Below are positions 6,173 through 13,406 of a DNA stretch of 14,771 nucleotides, in pieces. This DNA comes from Treponema sp. (GTDB lineage Bacteria > Spirochaetota > Spirochaetia > Treponematales > Breznakiellaceae). The notes beneath the pieces are model-generated. The model made no database searches. It worked only from the letters and a program-made list of their open reading frames with translations, and was not told where the DNA came from. The stretch's first letter is position 1, and every line of letters begins with the position of its first letter. The stretch is taken from positions 1-14,771 of the forward strand of contig JAIROB010000049.1 in NCBI GenBank assembly GCA_031257695.1. The letters run 5' to 3'. Both the position numbers and the translations under genes were made by a program.

Positions 6173-7972
6173 GGGATACTCCAGGTAGTCGGCGAGGAGG
6201 TCCAGTTTTTCGGCTATCTCCCGAGGTATCGCCTCTTTAGGGCAGAAGGGCACGAGACGGTAGAATTCTCCCTTGGTAAGCAGCATGGGCTGATCCGTTT
6301 TTCCCGCGTAAACCCTGAAAACCATTTCTGCAATTTCGCTCATCTTCACATTCCGCAGCATAAAACGCTTTACGTCTCCGCTTCCCCTGGTATACTGCTC
6401 TAAAATTTCATTGCTGCCGTTAAAAACGGAAGTCAGCAAAACTTCACGCAAAGAACGATCGAAAATTTCTATATCGTCATGCATAAAAAGATTCTGTTCT
6501 TCCTTCTTGTAGTGATCCTTGACGAACTCCGTCAATACATCCGGGCTGACAAAATAATTTTCAATCTCATACTCTTTCCAAAATACCGTTGCGATAGAAT
6601 CGGTAATAATATCATGCCGGTTATTACTGTCATTGTCAAACAGAGCGAACCCCTTTAGTTCCGGAACAAAGGCCTTTAACGCGCCAAAATGGGAAAGATG
6701 ATTCCTGTTAAACGCTCCGCCTGCACGGTCCAGTTGGTTTTCAATGCTGTCTTCCGGCTCGATATTTTGAGTGTAGTAGAGATTTAACCTGTCGTTCAAA
6801 ACTTTTTCCGCTTTTTTATGGCCTAATAAAACTGCCAGCCTGCGCAGTATTTCAACGTCGGTGCTGCCTTCAATATAAAATATTCTTGGATGCACCTTGG
6901 CCTTGTAATAATGCTCAATCCCATAGGTTCTAAGGGTATTACGCACATCTTTTTTATCCCCAATATTATCGACGGTCCCGTCAAGGAGGAGCAGGGTTAA
7001 ATTGGTGTCCACCGCGTCATCCAATATGGCCTCCGAATGTGTCGCGATAATCACCTGGGATCCGTTTTCCCGGGCGGCCGTCTTTAACAGGGCATAAATT
7101 TGCCTCTGCCGCAGAATTTCCAGGTGCGCGTCAGGTTCGTCTATAAGGATAACCGAATTTTTATGCCAATAAATATATGAAAGTATAAGCAGAACCTGCT
7201 GCAAGCCCCTTCCGGCGAGGGAAATGTCAAGATCCGTAGACATAGTATTTGGCCTGTAGGTAACAAATAATCTGGCCCTGCTTTCGACAAACTCCGGTTT
7301 GTTGATTCTGACCAAAAAAAGACGCTGCATAAATTCCACGATTTTGTCCCAGTCCCCGGTATTGTTGTTTTTGTCATTTTCCGCGACCTTATAACAAATA
7401 TTCCGCAAAACCTGGGCGGTCTGTCCCTGTCCCAGCAGCGTTTTAATCCACCCGTCCTGATAAAGCGTTTCTTCGGTTTCAATGCCGGACATGGGGTACA
7501 AAAGATGAAACTGTAGATTCGATGCGTATTGAATCAATTCAGGATCTTTCATAATTGCCGCATCCGGGGCGCTGTAAATAACCTCCGGGTCCCTATAGGT
7601 AAAAACAAAAGGACAATCGGTTATTTTCCCTTTGAACTCAAGGCCGATGGTTATCCGCATTTTTACAAATTCGTTCTTTTGTCTGACCCTGGTTTTGTTC
7701 CAGAGAAAACGTGTTTCGGCCACCGGGACTTCAAGTATATTCAGGCGGTTTATGCCGGCGCCGTACCGCTCCCGTTCTTTAGTGGAATTAGCTTCTCCCT
7801 TTTTTTCATACCAAGACTTGACGCCCCTGTCCCAAAGCGATAAAGCCTGAATGACGCTGGTTTTTCCGGAATTGTTGGGGCCGATGATAACCGCCGGATG
7901 GCTTAATTCTAGGTGTATCTTATGTGAAAAAGTTTTAAAATTTTCAATTTCTACATAATGGAGCATCGCCAT
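6164..7972 (-). CDS. OLD-family ATP-dependent nuclease (ABC-type ATPase plus TOPRIM)
   Basis: The 602-residue protein has an SMC/ABC-type ATPase: Walker A GPNNSGKTS (31-39), signature SLAGRGLQQ (251-259), Walker B VILIDEPD (274-281) and a switch histidine in IATHSEA (H312). A C-terminal TOPRIM domain follows, with FYIEGSTD (E368) and FDNDSN (D446, D448), then the family-typical WKEYEIENY (465-473). Such proteins cut DNA and often act in phage defence; GajA of Gabija is a relative. No UvrD/GajB-type helicase gene is adjacent, so it fits the stand-alone (class 1) OLD type. ATG 7972 is chosen because GGAGG lies 6 bases before it. The frame is open 103 codons further upstream, but that stretch overlaps the start of the divergent lipoprotein gene and has no family similarity. 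Low GC (37-40% in lines at 6481-6600) suggests horizontal acquisition. Confidence 0.9.
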   Translation of the reverse strand: MAMLHYVEIENFKTFSHKIHLELSHPAVIIGPNNSGKTSVIQALSLWDRGVKSWYEKKGEANSTKERERYGAGINRLNILEVPVAETRFLWNKTRVRQKNEFVKMRITIGLEFKGKITDCPFVFTYRDPEVIYSAPDAAIMKDPELIQYASNLQFHLLYPMSGIETEETLYQDGWIKTLLGQGQTAQVLRNICYKVAENDKNNNTGDWDKIVEFMQRLFLVRINKPEFVESRARLFVTYRPNTMSTDLDISLAGRGLQQVLLILSYIYWHKNSVILIDEPDAHLEILRQRQIYALLKTAARENGSQVIIATHSEAILDDAVDTNLTLLLLDGTVDNIGDKKDVRNTLRTYGIEHYYKAKVHPRIFYIEGSTDVEILRRLAVLLGHKKAEKVLNDRLNLYYTQNIEPEDSIENQLDRAGGAFNRNHLSHFGALKAFVPELKGFALFDNDSNNRHDIITDSIATVFWKEYEIENYFVSPDVLTEFVKDHYKKEEQNLFMHDDIEIFDRSLREVLLTSVFNGSNEILEQYTRGSGDVKRFMLRNVKMSEIAEMVFRVYAGKTDQPMLLTKGEFYRLVPFCPKEAIPREIAEKLDLLADYLEYPGP

Positions 7973-7993
7973 TACAAACCTCCGATGCAATTC

Positions 7994-8007
7994 AAACAGG
8001 GCTGTTT
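7994..8007 (-). promoter_or_regulatory. Imperfect palindrome upstream of the OLD-type gene
   Basis: AAACAG (7994-7999) and CTGTTT (8002-8007) are exact inverted repeats separated by GG, 22 bases before the OLD start at 7972. The AT-rich stretch just beyond it (about 8010-8035) is the likeliest promoter area, but only weak hexamers are visible. It could be an operator or an mRNA leader hairpin. Confidence 0.3.
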
Positions 8008-8170
8008 CGCCCCTTTTAAAATCAAAATACCACACATTTGAAGGCTGTGGAAGCGCCGGCGGAGAACCGTTGATGTTTTCCCTTATCCGCTGCCTGACTT
8101 GCCAGCCTCCGTGCCGTGTAATGGATTGGAGGGGGCCGGAGCGCGGGCAGCCAGAGGCGGCCAAGCGGAG

Positions 8171-8195
8171 CCCCGGAAAGCCCTGGTTTCCGGGG
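8171..8195 (+). repeat. Strong inverted repeat in the 271-base gap before the lipoprotein gene
   Basis: CCCCGGAAA (8171-8179) pairs perfectly with TTTCCGGGG (8187-8195) across a 7-base loop. A run of six T follows at 8203-8208, 7 bases after the stem. This may be an attenuator or terminator acting before the lipoprotein gene. TTGCGT (8198-8203) and TACAGT (8221-8226), 17 bases apart, form a weak promoter-like pair, but it would start transcription on top of the ribosome binding site. The rest of the gap (7973-8243) is GC-rich on the lipoprotein side and AT-rich on the OLD side, with no gene recognised. Confidence 0.45.
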
Positions 8196-8243
8196 ACTTG
8201 CGTTTTTTGCGGAACTTTGTTACAGTAATGGCAGGAGGATCCG

Positions 8244-8984
8244 GTGAAAAATTCGATAGTCGCATTGGCTGTGGCGGCCATTACAGCGGGGATCTGCGCC
8301 GGGTGCGCCGGCCTTGGCTACCAGCGGGAAACGGATCTTTCCTCGCATCTGCCCCTGGGGGTTGTTACGGTGTTATCCAACTACAATATTTATTGGGATG
8401 ACGAGGATCCCGGATCTTCGGATCCTCCTGAAAAGGACGAAACCCCCGAAAGGACCAGGATCTCCCGGGCGGATACCCTTATCTCCGACGCGGAAGCCAT
8501 ATTGCAGCAGAGTTTTGTCGACGCGGGAATAACGGCGGTCGTGCCAAAGAGCGCCATCATCGAATCCCAGGCATACGGAAACGCCAAGCGGTATTCGGCC
8601 TGGAACAATAAACGAACCGTCCGGGCCGAAGGCTACGAACCGATTAACTACAGGGACAGGAATTTTGCCGCAGCCCTGGCGGAAGAGACCGGGGTTAGGG
8701 CGGGTCTTTACTTTATCTTCGACTTTTCAAAAGCCATGGCTTCCGGGATAGGCAAGAGCGGCGCCTTCCGCGCCCAGGTCTATATGACGGTGGTGGTGGT
8801 GGACGCGACGGGGAAGATACTCTACAAAAAGAACCGTTTTGTGGCCAGCAGCGACAAAATACCTGTTTCCTCCAGGCGCTTCAATCAGGATGAACTGATA
8901 GATATATTCCGATCCACCATTGCCAATGCCTGCTATCTCTTTATCCGGGAGTTTGCCGCGGCCAATAATCTGGATGTGGAATAA
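8244..8984 (+). CDS. Predicted lipoprotein of unknown function
   Basis: The start is GTG 8244 with an excellent ribosome binding site AGGAGG at 8233-8238. Residues 1-20 form a signal peptide ending in ICAGC (17-21). This is a relaxed spirochaete-type lipobox that would place lipidated Cys21 at the mature N-terminus. The mature part (about 226 residues) begins with a short linker and an acidic, Pro-rich segment (about 52-70). After that it looks like a compact alpha/beta domain: SDAEAILQQSFVDAGITAVV (about 80-99) and a strand-rich GAFRAQVYMTVVVVDATGKILYKK (about 173-196). The pattern resembles periplasmic proteins that collect conserved envelope stress or transport components, but I do not recognise a named family. 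It may share a transcript with the secreted protein at 9029, 44 bases downstream. Confidence 0.8.
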   Translation: MKNSIVALAVAAITAGICAGCAGLGYQRETDLSSHLPLGVVTVLSNYNIYWDDEDPGSSDPPEKDETPERTRISRADTLISDAEAILQQSFVDAGITAVVPKSAIIESQAYGNAKRYSAWNNKRTVRAEGYEPINYRDRNFAAALAEETGVRAGLYFIFDFSKAMASGIGKSGAFRAQVYMTVVVVDATGKILYKKNRFVASSDKIPVSSRRFNQDELIDIFRSTIANACYLFIREFAAANNLDVE

Positions 8985-9028
8985 TAACGCTCATAATTTG
9001 GAACGGTTCTGCCGATACTGTTTAGGTT

Positions 9029-10084
9029 ATGTTTATCCAAACCCCGGTTAAGAGCTTTTCCCAGGGAGTGTTTTGCCTTGCCTTTGCGGGAGCGTTGTTG
9101 GGCCTTATTGTTCCTGTGGGAGCCGAAAACGCGGCGCTCGTTCCGCAGATAGCCGGTTCCGAGCAGACCCGGGAAAGCGCCAAGCCTCCCTTCCCCTACC
9201 TGTTTTTTACGGAATACTATAACGCGTATAAATCCCAGGAAGCGGCCCGGCCCTATTGGGTGGAGTCGGAAACGGAAGTTCTGACCCAGGCAAGGATACT
9301 GCGGGAAAACACTTCCCTGCTCCTCAACAACGATATTCTCGCTTTTTACGGACATCCCCTCTCCAGAAACATGGGCATCCTTGGCAGGTATGCTATTCCC
9401 GATCTGGATGCCCGGCTCACCGAACTTGCCGGGGAATATAAGGCCGTCAGCGGCGGCAGGGGCATTCAAAAAGCGTTTTATATCATCTTTGGAACCGTCT
9501 GGCCGGAGGGGGAAATCGGCATTATCAAAGAATCGGTTCTTTTGGAATACATACAGTACGCCCTGGATCATAATATGCTGGTATTTATCGACCATCAGAT
9601 TGGGCGCTACGATCCCATAGCGTCCCTCAATAAGATGCTTCCCTACCTGCGCTACCCCAACGTGCACCTGGCGCTGGACCCGGAGTGGCGGACCGACAAA
9701 CCCATGGAAGAGATCGGCAGGGTGAGCGCCGCGGAACTGAACCGGGCCCAGCAGGCGATAGAGGACTACATGATTGAAAACCAAATATCCGGGGAACGGA
9801 TGCTGGTGGTCCACCAGTTCAAGCCATGGATGATACAGAACCGGGATGCCCTGCGGGCAGGCAGGGACAGGGTCCGGCTAATCCACTGCGCCGACGGCTT
9901 CGGCAGTCCCGGTCAGAAGCGGGGCGCATACGCCGCCAATGCCCTGGCGCGGAACCTGCCCCTCAAGGCCTTCAAACTGTTCTACAACTTTGAAATCCCC
10001 GGAGCGGGTTATGACAGCCCCCTCCTGTCGCCCTCCCAGGTTTACGCCCTAGACCCCCGGCCCTACCTGATCATGTACCAGTAG
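9029..10084 (+). CDS. Secreted protein of a conserved uncharacterised family, possibly TIM-barrel
   Basis: The 351-residue protein has an N-terminal signal peptide (about 1-32, cut after VGA). The mature domain carries motifs I recall from a family of exported proteins seen mainly in Actinobacteria and Chloroflexi: FYGHPLSRNMGILG (106-119), FIDHQIGR (186-193), LALDPEW (214-220), VVHQFKP (260-266), ADGFG (288-292) and a C-terminal LDPRPYLIMYQ (341-351). The regular alternation of strands with conserved Asp, His and Gln at their ends suggests a TIM-barrel glycoside-hydrolase-like fold. No activity is known to me. ATG 9029 is the best start: it gives a complete signal peptide, but its ribosome binding site is weak (AGG two bases before). 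It follows the lipoprotein gene closely and converges on the gene at 10093 with 8 bases between. Confidence 0.75.
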   Translation: MFIQTPVKSFSQGVFCLAFAGALLGLIVPVGAENAALVPQIAGSEQTRESAKPPFPYLFFTEYYNAYKSQEAARPYWVESETEVLTQARILRENTSLLLNNDILAFYGHPLSRNMGILGRYAIPDLDARLTELAGEYKAVSGGRGIQKAFYIIFGTVWPEGEIGIIKESVLLEYIQYALDHNMLVFIDHQIGRYDPIASLNKMLPYLRYPNVHLALDPEWRTDKPMEEIGRVSAAELNRAQQAIEDYMIENQISGERMLVVHQFKPWMIQNRDALRAGRDRVRLIHCADGFGSPGQKRGAYAANALARNLPLKAFKLFYNFEIPGAGYDSPLLSPSQVYALDPRPYLIMYQ

Positions 10085-10092
10085 TTTTGTGT

Positions 10093-10845
10093 TCACAGCA
10101 GGGCCGATCTTCCCCTGAACCGGACAAACAAGGTCAGGTTCTCCAATGAGTAGCCCGCGTTTTTTTGCATATTTTTCCGGTTGATATAATCAAGACCCAG
10201 AGAAATATTTCTATGAAACAGTTCCGCTCCCAGCCTTACTTGCGTGTGCGCCCATTTATTATGATGAATCGCATATCCCGCCTGGAACGCAGCCTTGGCC
10301 CGCAGAAAAAAATATTCCACCTCAAGCCGGAATTCCGGGGAAAAAATGTTTGGAGAGACATCGGTTCCGATGGGATTAAAATACTTTTTTTTGTCGTTGC
10401 TTTTGATGCGTACCCTTTCTGTGAACTGATCCGTCAGCGTGACCGAGGGAGTTATGGTTATTTCCGAAGTTATGCTGATAGGCATGAAGTAGTTTATATA
10501 AAATTTTTCAAATGACGCTTCCCAGCCGTTATAATCGTGAAACTTCAGATTTGTCACAATATCGTGGTTGCATTCGTGTGAAATACCTATTGAAAGGTTT
10601 CTATAACGAACCTCTCCTCCTATCAGGAAATCCCCGCGGAAGGGGTCGAAATAAATGCCGCTGGATTTTGTCTCCCGGAGCTCAACGGAACTATAGATAT
10701 GTATATAATCCGTAAGATAAAAACCCATTCCCAAAGACTGGACCAGAAAATCAGAGGATTGTATTGAGCCCCGCGTTGTTTCAAGGAACGAATCGGGCAC
10801 AAACCCCAGCGACAACATCCACATCATAATAAGAATATTGCTCAT
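10093..10845 (-). CDS. Probable beta-barrel outer-membrane protein, unknown function
   Basis: The 250-residue protein begins with a hydrophobic signal-like segment (1 to about 19). The rest alternates polar and hydrophobic residues in strand-sized blocks rich in aromatic residues, for example SIGISHECNHD (85-95), FYINYFMPISITSEITITPS (115-134), LGAELFHRNISLGLDYI (205-221) and ENLTLFVRFRG (235-245). This is the pattern of an outer-membrane beta barrel. The HECNHD segment (90-95) could bind metal or substrate; the placement faintly recalls His motifs of lipid A deacylase-like barrels, but I cannot assign it. ATG 10845 is preceded by only AGG directly adjacent; ATGs at codons 7 and 8 are alternatives. 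The frame stays open upstream across coaB, but that part is a shadow. GC is low (33% in the line at 10501). Confidence 0.7.
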   Translation of the reverse strand: MSNILIMMWMLSLGFVPDSFLETTRGSIQSSDFLVQSLGMGFYLTDYIHIYSSVELRETKSSGIYFDPFRGDFLIGGEVRYRNLSIGISHECNHDIVTNLKFHDYNGWEASFEKFYINYFMPISITSEITITPSVTLTDQFTERVRIKSNDKKKYFNPIGTDVSPNIFSPEFRLEVEYFFLRAKAAFQAGYAIHHNKWAHTQVRLGAELFHRNISLGLDYINRKNMQKNAGYSLENLTLFVRFRGRSALL

Positions 10846-10871
10846 CCTGATTGTATTAGTAACCAATTCTG

Positions 10872-10900
10872 AAAATAAACAGTAGGAATTTTTTCTGCAA
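10872..10900 (-). promoter_or_regulatory. Candidate promoter of the outer-membrane protein gene
   Basis: On the minus strand TTGCAG (complement of 10895-10900) lies 17 bases before TATTTT (complement of 10872-10877). The hexamers match consensus at 4 and 4 of 6 positions. Transcription would begin about 20 bases before the ATG at 10845. The divergent coaB operon starts from the same 165-base gap, where I see no convincing plus-strand promoter. Confidence 0.4.
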
Positions 10901-11010
10901 AACCAGCTTTTCTTAGAAAAATATAGGATTCGCGCCCGCTTCCACAAACTCCGAAAGTATGCTACCATCACAGGAGGCAGAATTACGGCATTTTTTGGAG
11001 AATAACAAGG

Positions 11011-11745
11011 GTGAATATTTTGATAAGCGCCGGCGGAACCAGGGAGCGGATCGATTCCGTGCGGAGCATTGCCAACGCTGCCACGGGCAGATTGGGCAGC
11101 CTGGTGGCCGCCTGTTTTGACGAGGTTCCGGAAACGGAGCGGATCTTCTACGTCTGCGCCCCAAACGTCCCCAGGCCGGATTCGGCCAGGGCGGTGGTTA
11201 CGGTGGTTGAAGACACCGCGGGCCTGGAAAAAGCGGTCCGGGAGATCCTGGGGCATAATCGGGTGGACGCGATTATCCACAGCATGGCTGTCAGCGATTA
11301 CCGGGCGCGATCCGTGACCACCGCGGCCCGTATCGCGGAGCGCGCCCGCAGCGTTCCGGTGATCGAAGCGATAGACAGCGCCCCTTCCCTGGGGCGGGAC
11401 GCCAAGATCAGCTCCGATGAAGACCGGCTGATCATTGTTCTGGAGCCCGCCCCCAAAATCATATCCCTCTTTCAAACCCTCGCTCCCCGGGCGCTGCTGG
11501 TGGGCTTTAAGCTCCTGGACCATGCGAGCCATGAAGCGCTGATTGACGCGGCCCGCCGTATTCTGGAAAAGAATCGTTGCGCCTTTGTGCTGGCCAACGA
11601 TGCCAGGGATATTCACGACGATGTGCATATCGCCTATCTGATAGACAAAGCGGGGCGGATTCGGCGCTTTGGGAACAAACATGAAATAGCCCGGGGCATA
11701 ACCGAAGCCCTTGTCGCGCAATTAAAGGAGAAGAACGCCGGATGA
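11011..11745 (+). CDS. coaB: Phosphopantothenate--cysteine ligase (stand-alone CoaB)
   Basis: Joins cysteine to 4'-phosphopantothenate, the second step from pantothenate to coenzyme A in the cytoplasm. The 244-residue length fits monofunctional CoaB. The family N-terminus ILISAGGTRERID (3-15) and the nucleotide-site loop SIANAATGRLGS (19-30) are present. So are HSMAVSDYRA (90-99), KISSDEDRL (132-140), the substrate region GFKLL (165-169) and LEKNRCAFVLAND (185-197). The start is GTG 11011; GGAG at 10997-11000 lies 10 bases before it. A stronger AGGAGG at 10972-10977 is too far upstream to serve this start. The stop overlaps the coaC start (ATGA, 11742-11745), showing translational coupling. 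CoaB and CoaC are fused in most bacteria and separate in treponemes, streptococci and enterococci. Confidence 0.95.
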   Translation: MNILISAGGTRERIDSVRSIANAATGRLGSLVAACFDEVPETERIFYVCAPNVPRPDSARAVVTVVEDTAGLEKAVREILGHNRVDAIIHSMAVSDYRARSVTTAARIAERARSVPVIEAIDSAPSLGRDAKISSDEDRLIIVLEPAPKIISLFQTLAPRALLVGFKLLDHASHEALIDAARRILEKNRCAFVLANDARDIHDDVHIAYLIDKAGRIRRFGNKHEIARGITEALVAQLKEKNAG

Positions 11746-12278
11746 AAAACATTATTCTGGGCATTACCGGCAGCATTGCTGCGTATAAGGGGGCGGACAT
11801 TGCCAACGCCCTGACCAAGGAAGGTAACGCGGTTCATGTGATCATGACCCGGTCGGCGCAGCGGTTTATCACGCCCCTCACCTTTCAGAACCTGACCAAA
11901 CACAGGGTGTACACCGAAATGTTTGACGAGCTTGTCTACGAGGATGTGCGGCATATTTCCCTGGCGCAGAACGCGGACTTGGCGCTGATCGCCCCGGCCA
12001 CCGCCAACTTCATCGGGAAGATCGCCTCGGGGATTGCCGACGATATGCTGACCACGGTGATCATGGCTGTTGAAAAAAAGCCCGTGGTGATATGCCCCGC
12101 CATGAACACGGCCATGTACGAAAATCCAATTACCCGGGACAATATCAAAAAGCTCCTGGGCTACGGCTATCATTTTGTGGAGCCCAGGGAAGCCCGCCTT
12201 GCCTGCGGCGATCTGGGAAGGGGCGCCCTGGCGGACACTGACACGATTCTTGCAGCGGCGCGGCGCTTCCTGGGGTAG
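11742..12278 (+). CDS. coaC: Phosphopantothenoylcysteine decarboxylase (stand-alone CoaC)
   Basis: FMN-dependent decarboxylase that turns the CoaB product into 4'-phosphopantetheine. The 178 residues match the HFCD flavoprotein family. ILGITGSIAAYKGADI (5-20) is the phosphate/flavin-binding start. HISL (71-74) carries the active-site histidine, APATANFIGKIASGIADDML (84-103) is the flavin site, and PAMNTAMY (119-126) is the substrate-clamping motif with its key Asn122. The flap ACGDLGRGAL (154-163) contains the conserved cysteine. All key residues are present, so it should be active. It overlaps coaB by 4 bases and is followed after 3 bases by the P1 peptidase gene, which indicates one operon. 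Confidence 0.96.
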   Translation: MKNIILGITGSIAAYKGADIANALTKEGNAVHVIMTRSAQRFITPLTFQNLTKHRVYTEMFDELVYEDVRHISLAQNADLALIAPATANFIGKIASGIADDMLTTVIMAVEKKPVVICPAMNTAMYENPITRDNIKKLLGYGYHFVEPREARLACGDLGRGALADTDTILAAARRFLG

Positions 12279-12281
12279 GAC

Positions 12282-13262
12282 GTGGAAAAGATTGCTATTC
12301 GGGACATTGCCGGTTTCCGCATCGGCCAGGCGCAGGACCTGGAGGCCGGGACGGGCTGCACCGTTATTATCTGCGAGGAAGGCGCGGCCTGCGGGGTGGA
12401 TGTTCGGGGCGGCTCCCCGGGCACCCGGGACACCGACGCGCTGAGCCCCGTTAACAACCGGAAACACGTCCACGCAGTGCTGCTGTCCGGCGGCAGTTCC
12501 TTCGGCCTGGACGCCGCGGGCGGGGTTGCGCGTTTCCTGGAAGAACGGGGCATAGGCCGGGATGTGGAAGTTGCCAGGGTTCCCAATGTCTGCGCCGCGG
12601 TCCTCTTTGATCTGAAGTGCTGCTCCTCCCGCATCCGCCCTGACGCGGCCATGGGCTACGGGGCCTGTGAAGACGCGTTCCGCGGAGGCGCCTTTCAAAG
12701 CGGAAACTTCGGCGCGGGAACGGGCGCCACCATCGGCAAGGCCCGGGGGGTCCGCTACGCCATGAAGGGCGGCATAGGCGCCGCTGCTTTTCGTTACGGC
12801 AGCCTGGAGGCCGGCGCGGTCGCCGCGGTGAACTGCGTGGGGGACATTGTCAAAGACGGAGCGATCATCGCCGGCGCCCTGGGGGATGACCTCCGCAGTT
12901 TTGCGGACAGCCGGAGGGTCATCCTGGATGCTTACCCTTCGGACAGGGATTTTTTCAGCGGAGCGGGGGGGCGCGGCTGCAATACCGTTCTGGGCTGCAT
13001 TATCACCAACGCCGCCTGTGACAAAGCCGGGGCGGCCCGGCTTGCGGGGCAGGGGCAGAACGCCATAGCCCGCCTTGTCCGCCCGGCCCACTCTGTTTTT
13101 GACGGCGACACGGTCTTTGCCCTGTGCGCCGGGACCGTTCAGGCGACCCTGGACGCGGCAGGGATACTATGCGCCGCCGCCATGGAGGCGGCCATCATTG
13201 ACGCCGTGCAAAACGCCCGGTCCCTGGGGGGCTATCCCGCTCTGGCGGATCTGCGCCGGTGA
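12282..13262 (+). CDS. P1 family (DmpA/ThnT-type) self-processing peptidase or amidohydrolase
   Basis: Member of the P1/S58 family with the DOM fold, made as one chain that cuts itself to expose an N-terminal nucleophile. Family motifs in order: VDVRGGSPGTRDTD (39-52), LLSGGSSFGLDAA (67-79), FGAGTGATIGK (143-153), AVNCVGD (182-188), GCNTVLG (232-238) and PAHSVFDGDTVFAL (268-281). The expected cleavage is between Asn234 and Thr235, giving chains of about 234 and 92 residues. Relatives include the aminopeptidase DmpA, the beta-aminopeptidase BapA and the pantetheine hydrolase ThnT, which also cleaves at Asn-Thr. The start is GTG 12282, only 3 bases after coaC, with GGGG 6 bases before it. The operon position makes a role in pantetheine or beta-alanyl amide turnover plausible; a general aminopeptidase role remains possible. 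There is no signal peptide, so it should be cytoplasmic. Confidence 0.9.
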   Translation: MEKIAIRDIAGFRIGQAQDLEAGTGCTVIICEEGAACGVDVRGGSPGTRDTDALSPVNNRKHVHAVLLSGGSSFGLDAAGGVARFLEERGIGRDVEVARVPNVCAAVLFDLKCCSSRIRPDAAMGYGACEDAFRGGAFQSGNFGAGTGATIGKARGVRYAMKGGIGAAAFRYGSLEAGAVAAVNCVGDIVKDGAIIAGALGDDLRSFADSRRVILDAYPSDRDFFSGAGGRGCNTVLGCIITNAACDKAGAARLAGQGQNAIARLVRPAHSVFDGDTVFALCAGTVQATLDAAGILCAAAMEAAIIDAVQNARSLGGYPALADLRR

Positions 13263-13268
13263 CGCGCC

Positions 13269-13280
13269 GGGGTTTCCCCC
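13269..13280 (+). other. Small GC hairpin after the coaB-coaC-peptidase operon
   Basis: GGGG (13269-13272), TTT, CCCC (13276-13279), 7 bases after the stop of the P1 peptidase gene. There is no T-run, so it is only a weak candidate for an operon-end structure. Confidence 0.25.
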
Positions 13281-13287
13281 AACTCGC

Positions 13288-13316
13288 TTGACTGTTGCCG
13301 GCTCATTCCGTATATT
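13288..13316 (+). promoter_or_regulatory. Strong sigma-70-type promoter for the coiled-coil PD-(D/E)XK gene
   Basis: TTGACT (13288-13293, 5 of 6 to consensus), a 17-base spacer and TATATT (13311-13316, 5 of 6 to consensus). This is the best promoter in the window. Transcription would begin near 13323, leaving a leader of about 84 GC-rich bases before ATG 13407. Confidence 0.7.
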
Positions 13317-13406
13317 TATGCCAGAAACAGTTCCCCCCGCCGCCGGGTTTCTCCCCACGGGGTTTGGCCGCCCTAGCGCGGCATGATAATAATTCAGGAT
13401 TTTGCC

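Noticed and set aside
8080..8200. GC-rich segment considered as a tRNA, SRP RNA or tmRNA
   Set aside because: No cloverleaf, no CCA end and none of the conserved SRP or tmRNA sequence motifs could be found on either strand.
8198..8226. Promoter-like pair TTGCGT / TACAGT with 17-base spacing before the lipoprotein gene
   Set aside because: Matches are weak (3 and 4 of 6) and the predicted start would fall on the ribosome binding site, leaving no usable leader.
7973..8281. 103-codon N-terminal extension of the OLD-type gene up to 8281
   Set aside because: It overlaps the start and signal peptide of the divergent lipoprotein gene, has no family similarity, and ATG 7972 has a clear GGAGG ribosome binding site and family-typical N-terminus.
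10846..11721. Minus-strand open frame continuing upstream of the outer-membrane protein gene
   Set aside because: It is antisense to coaB, which has complete family motifs; the protein-like composition begins only at about 10845.
11634..13091. Minus-strand 485-codon frame
   Set aside because: Shadow of coaC and the P1 peptidase gene; its sequence is low-complexity Gly/Ala/Arg typical of reverse frames in GC-rich genes.
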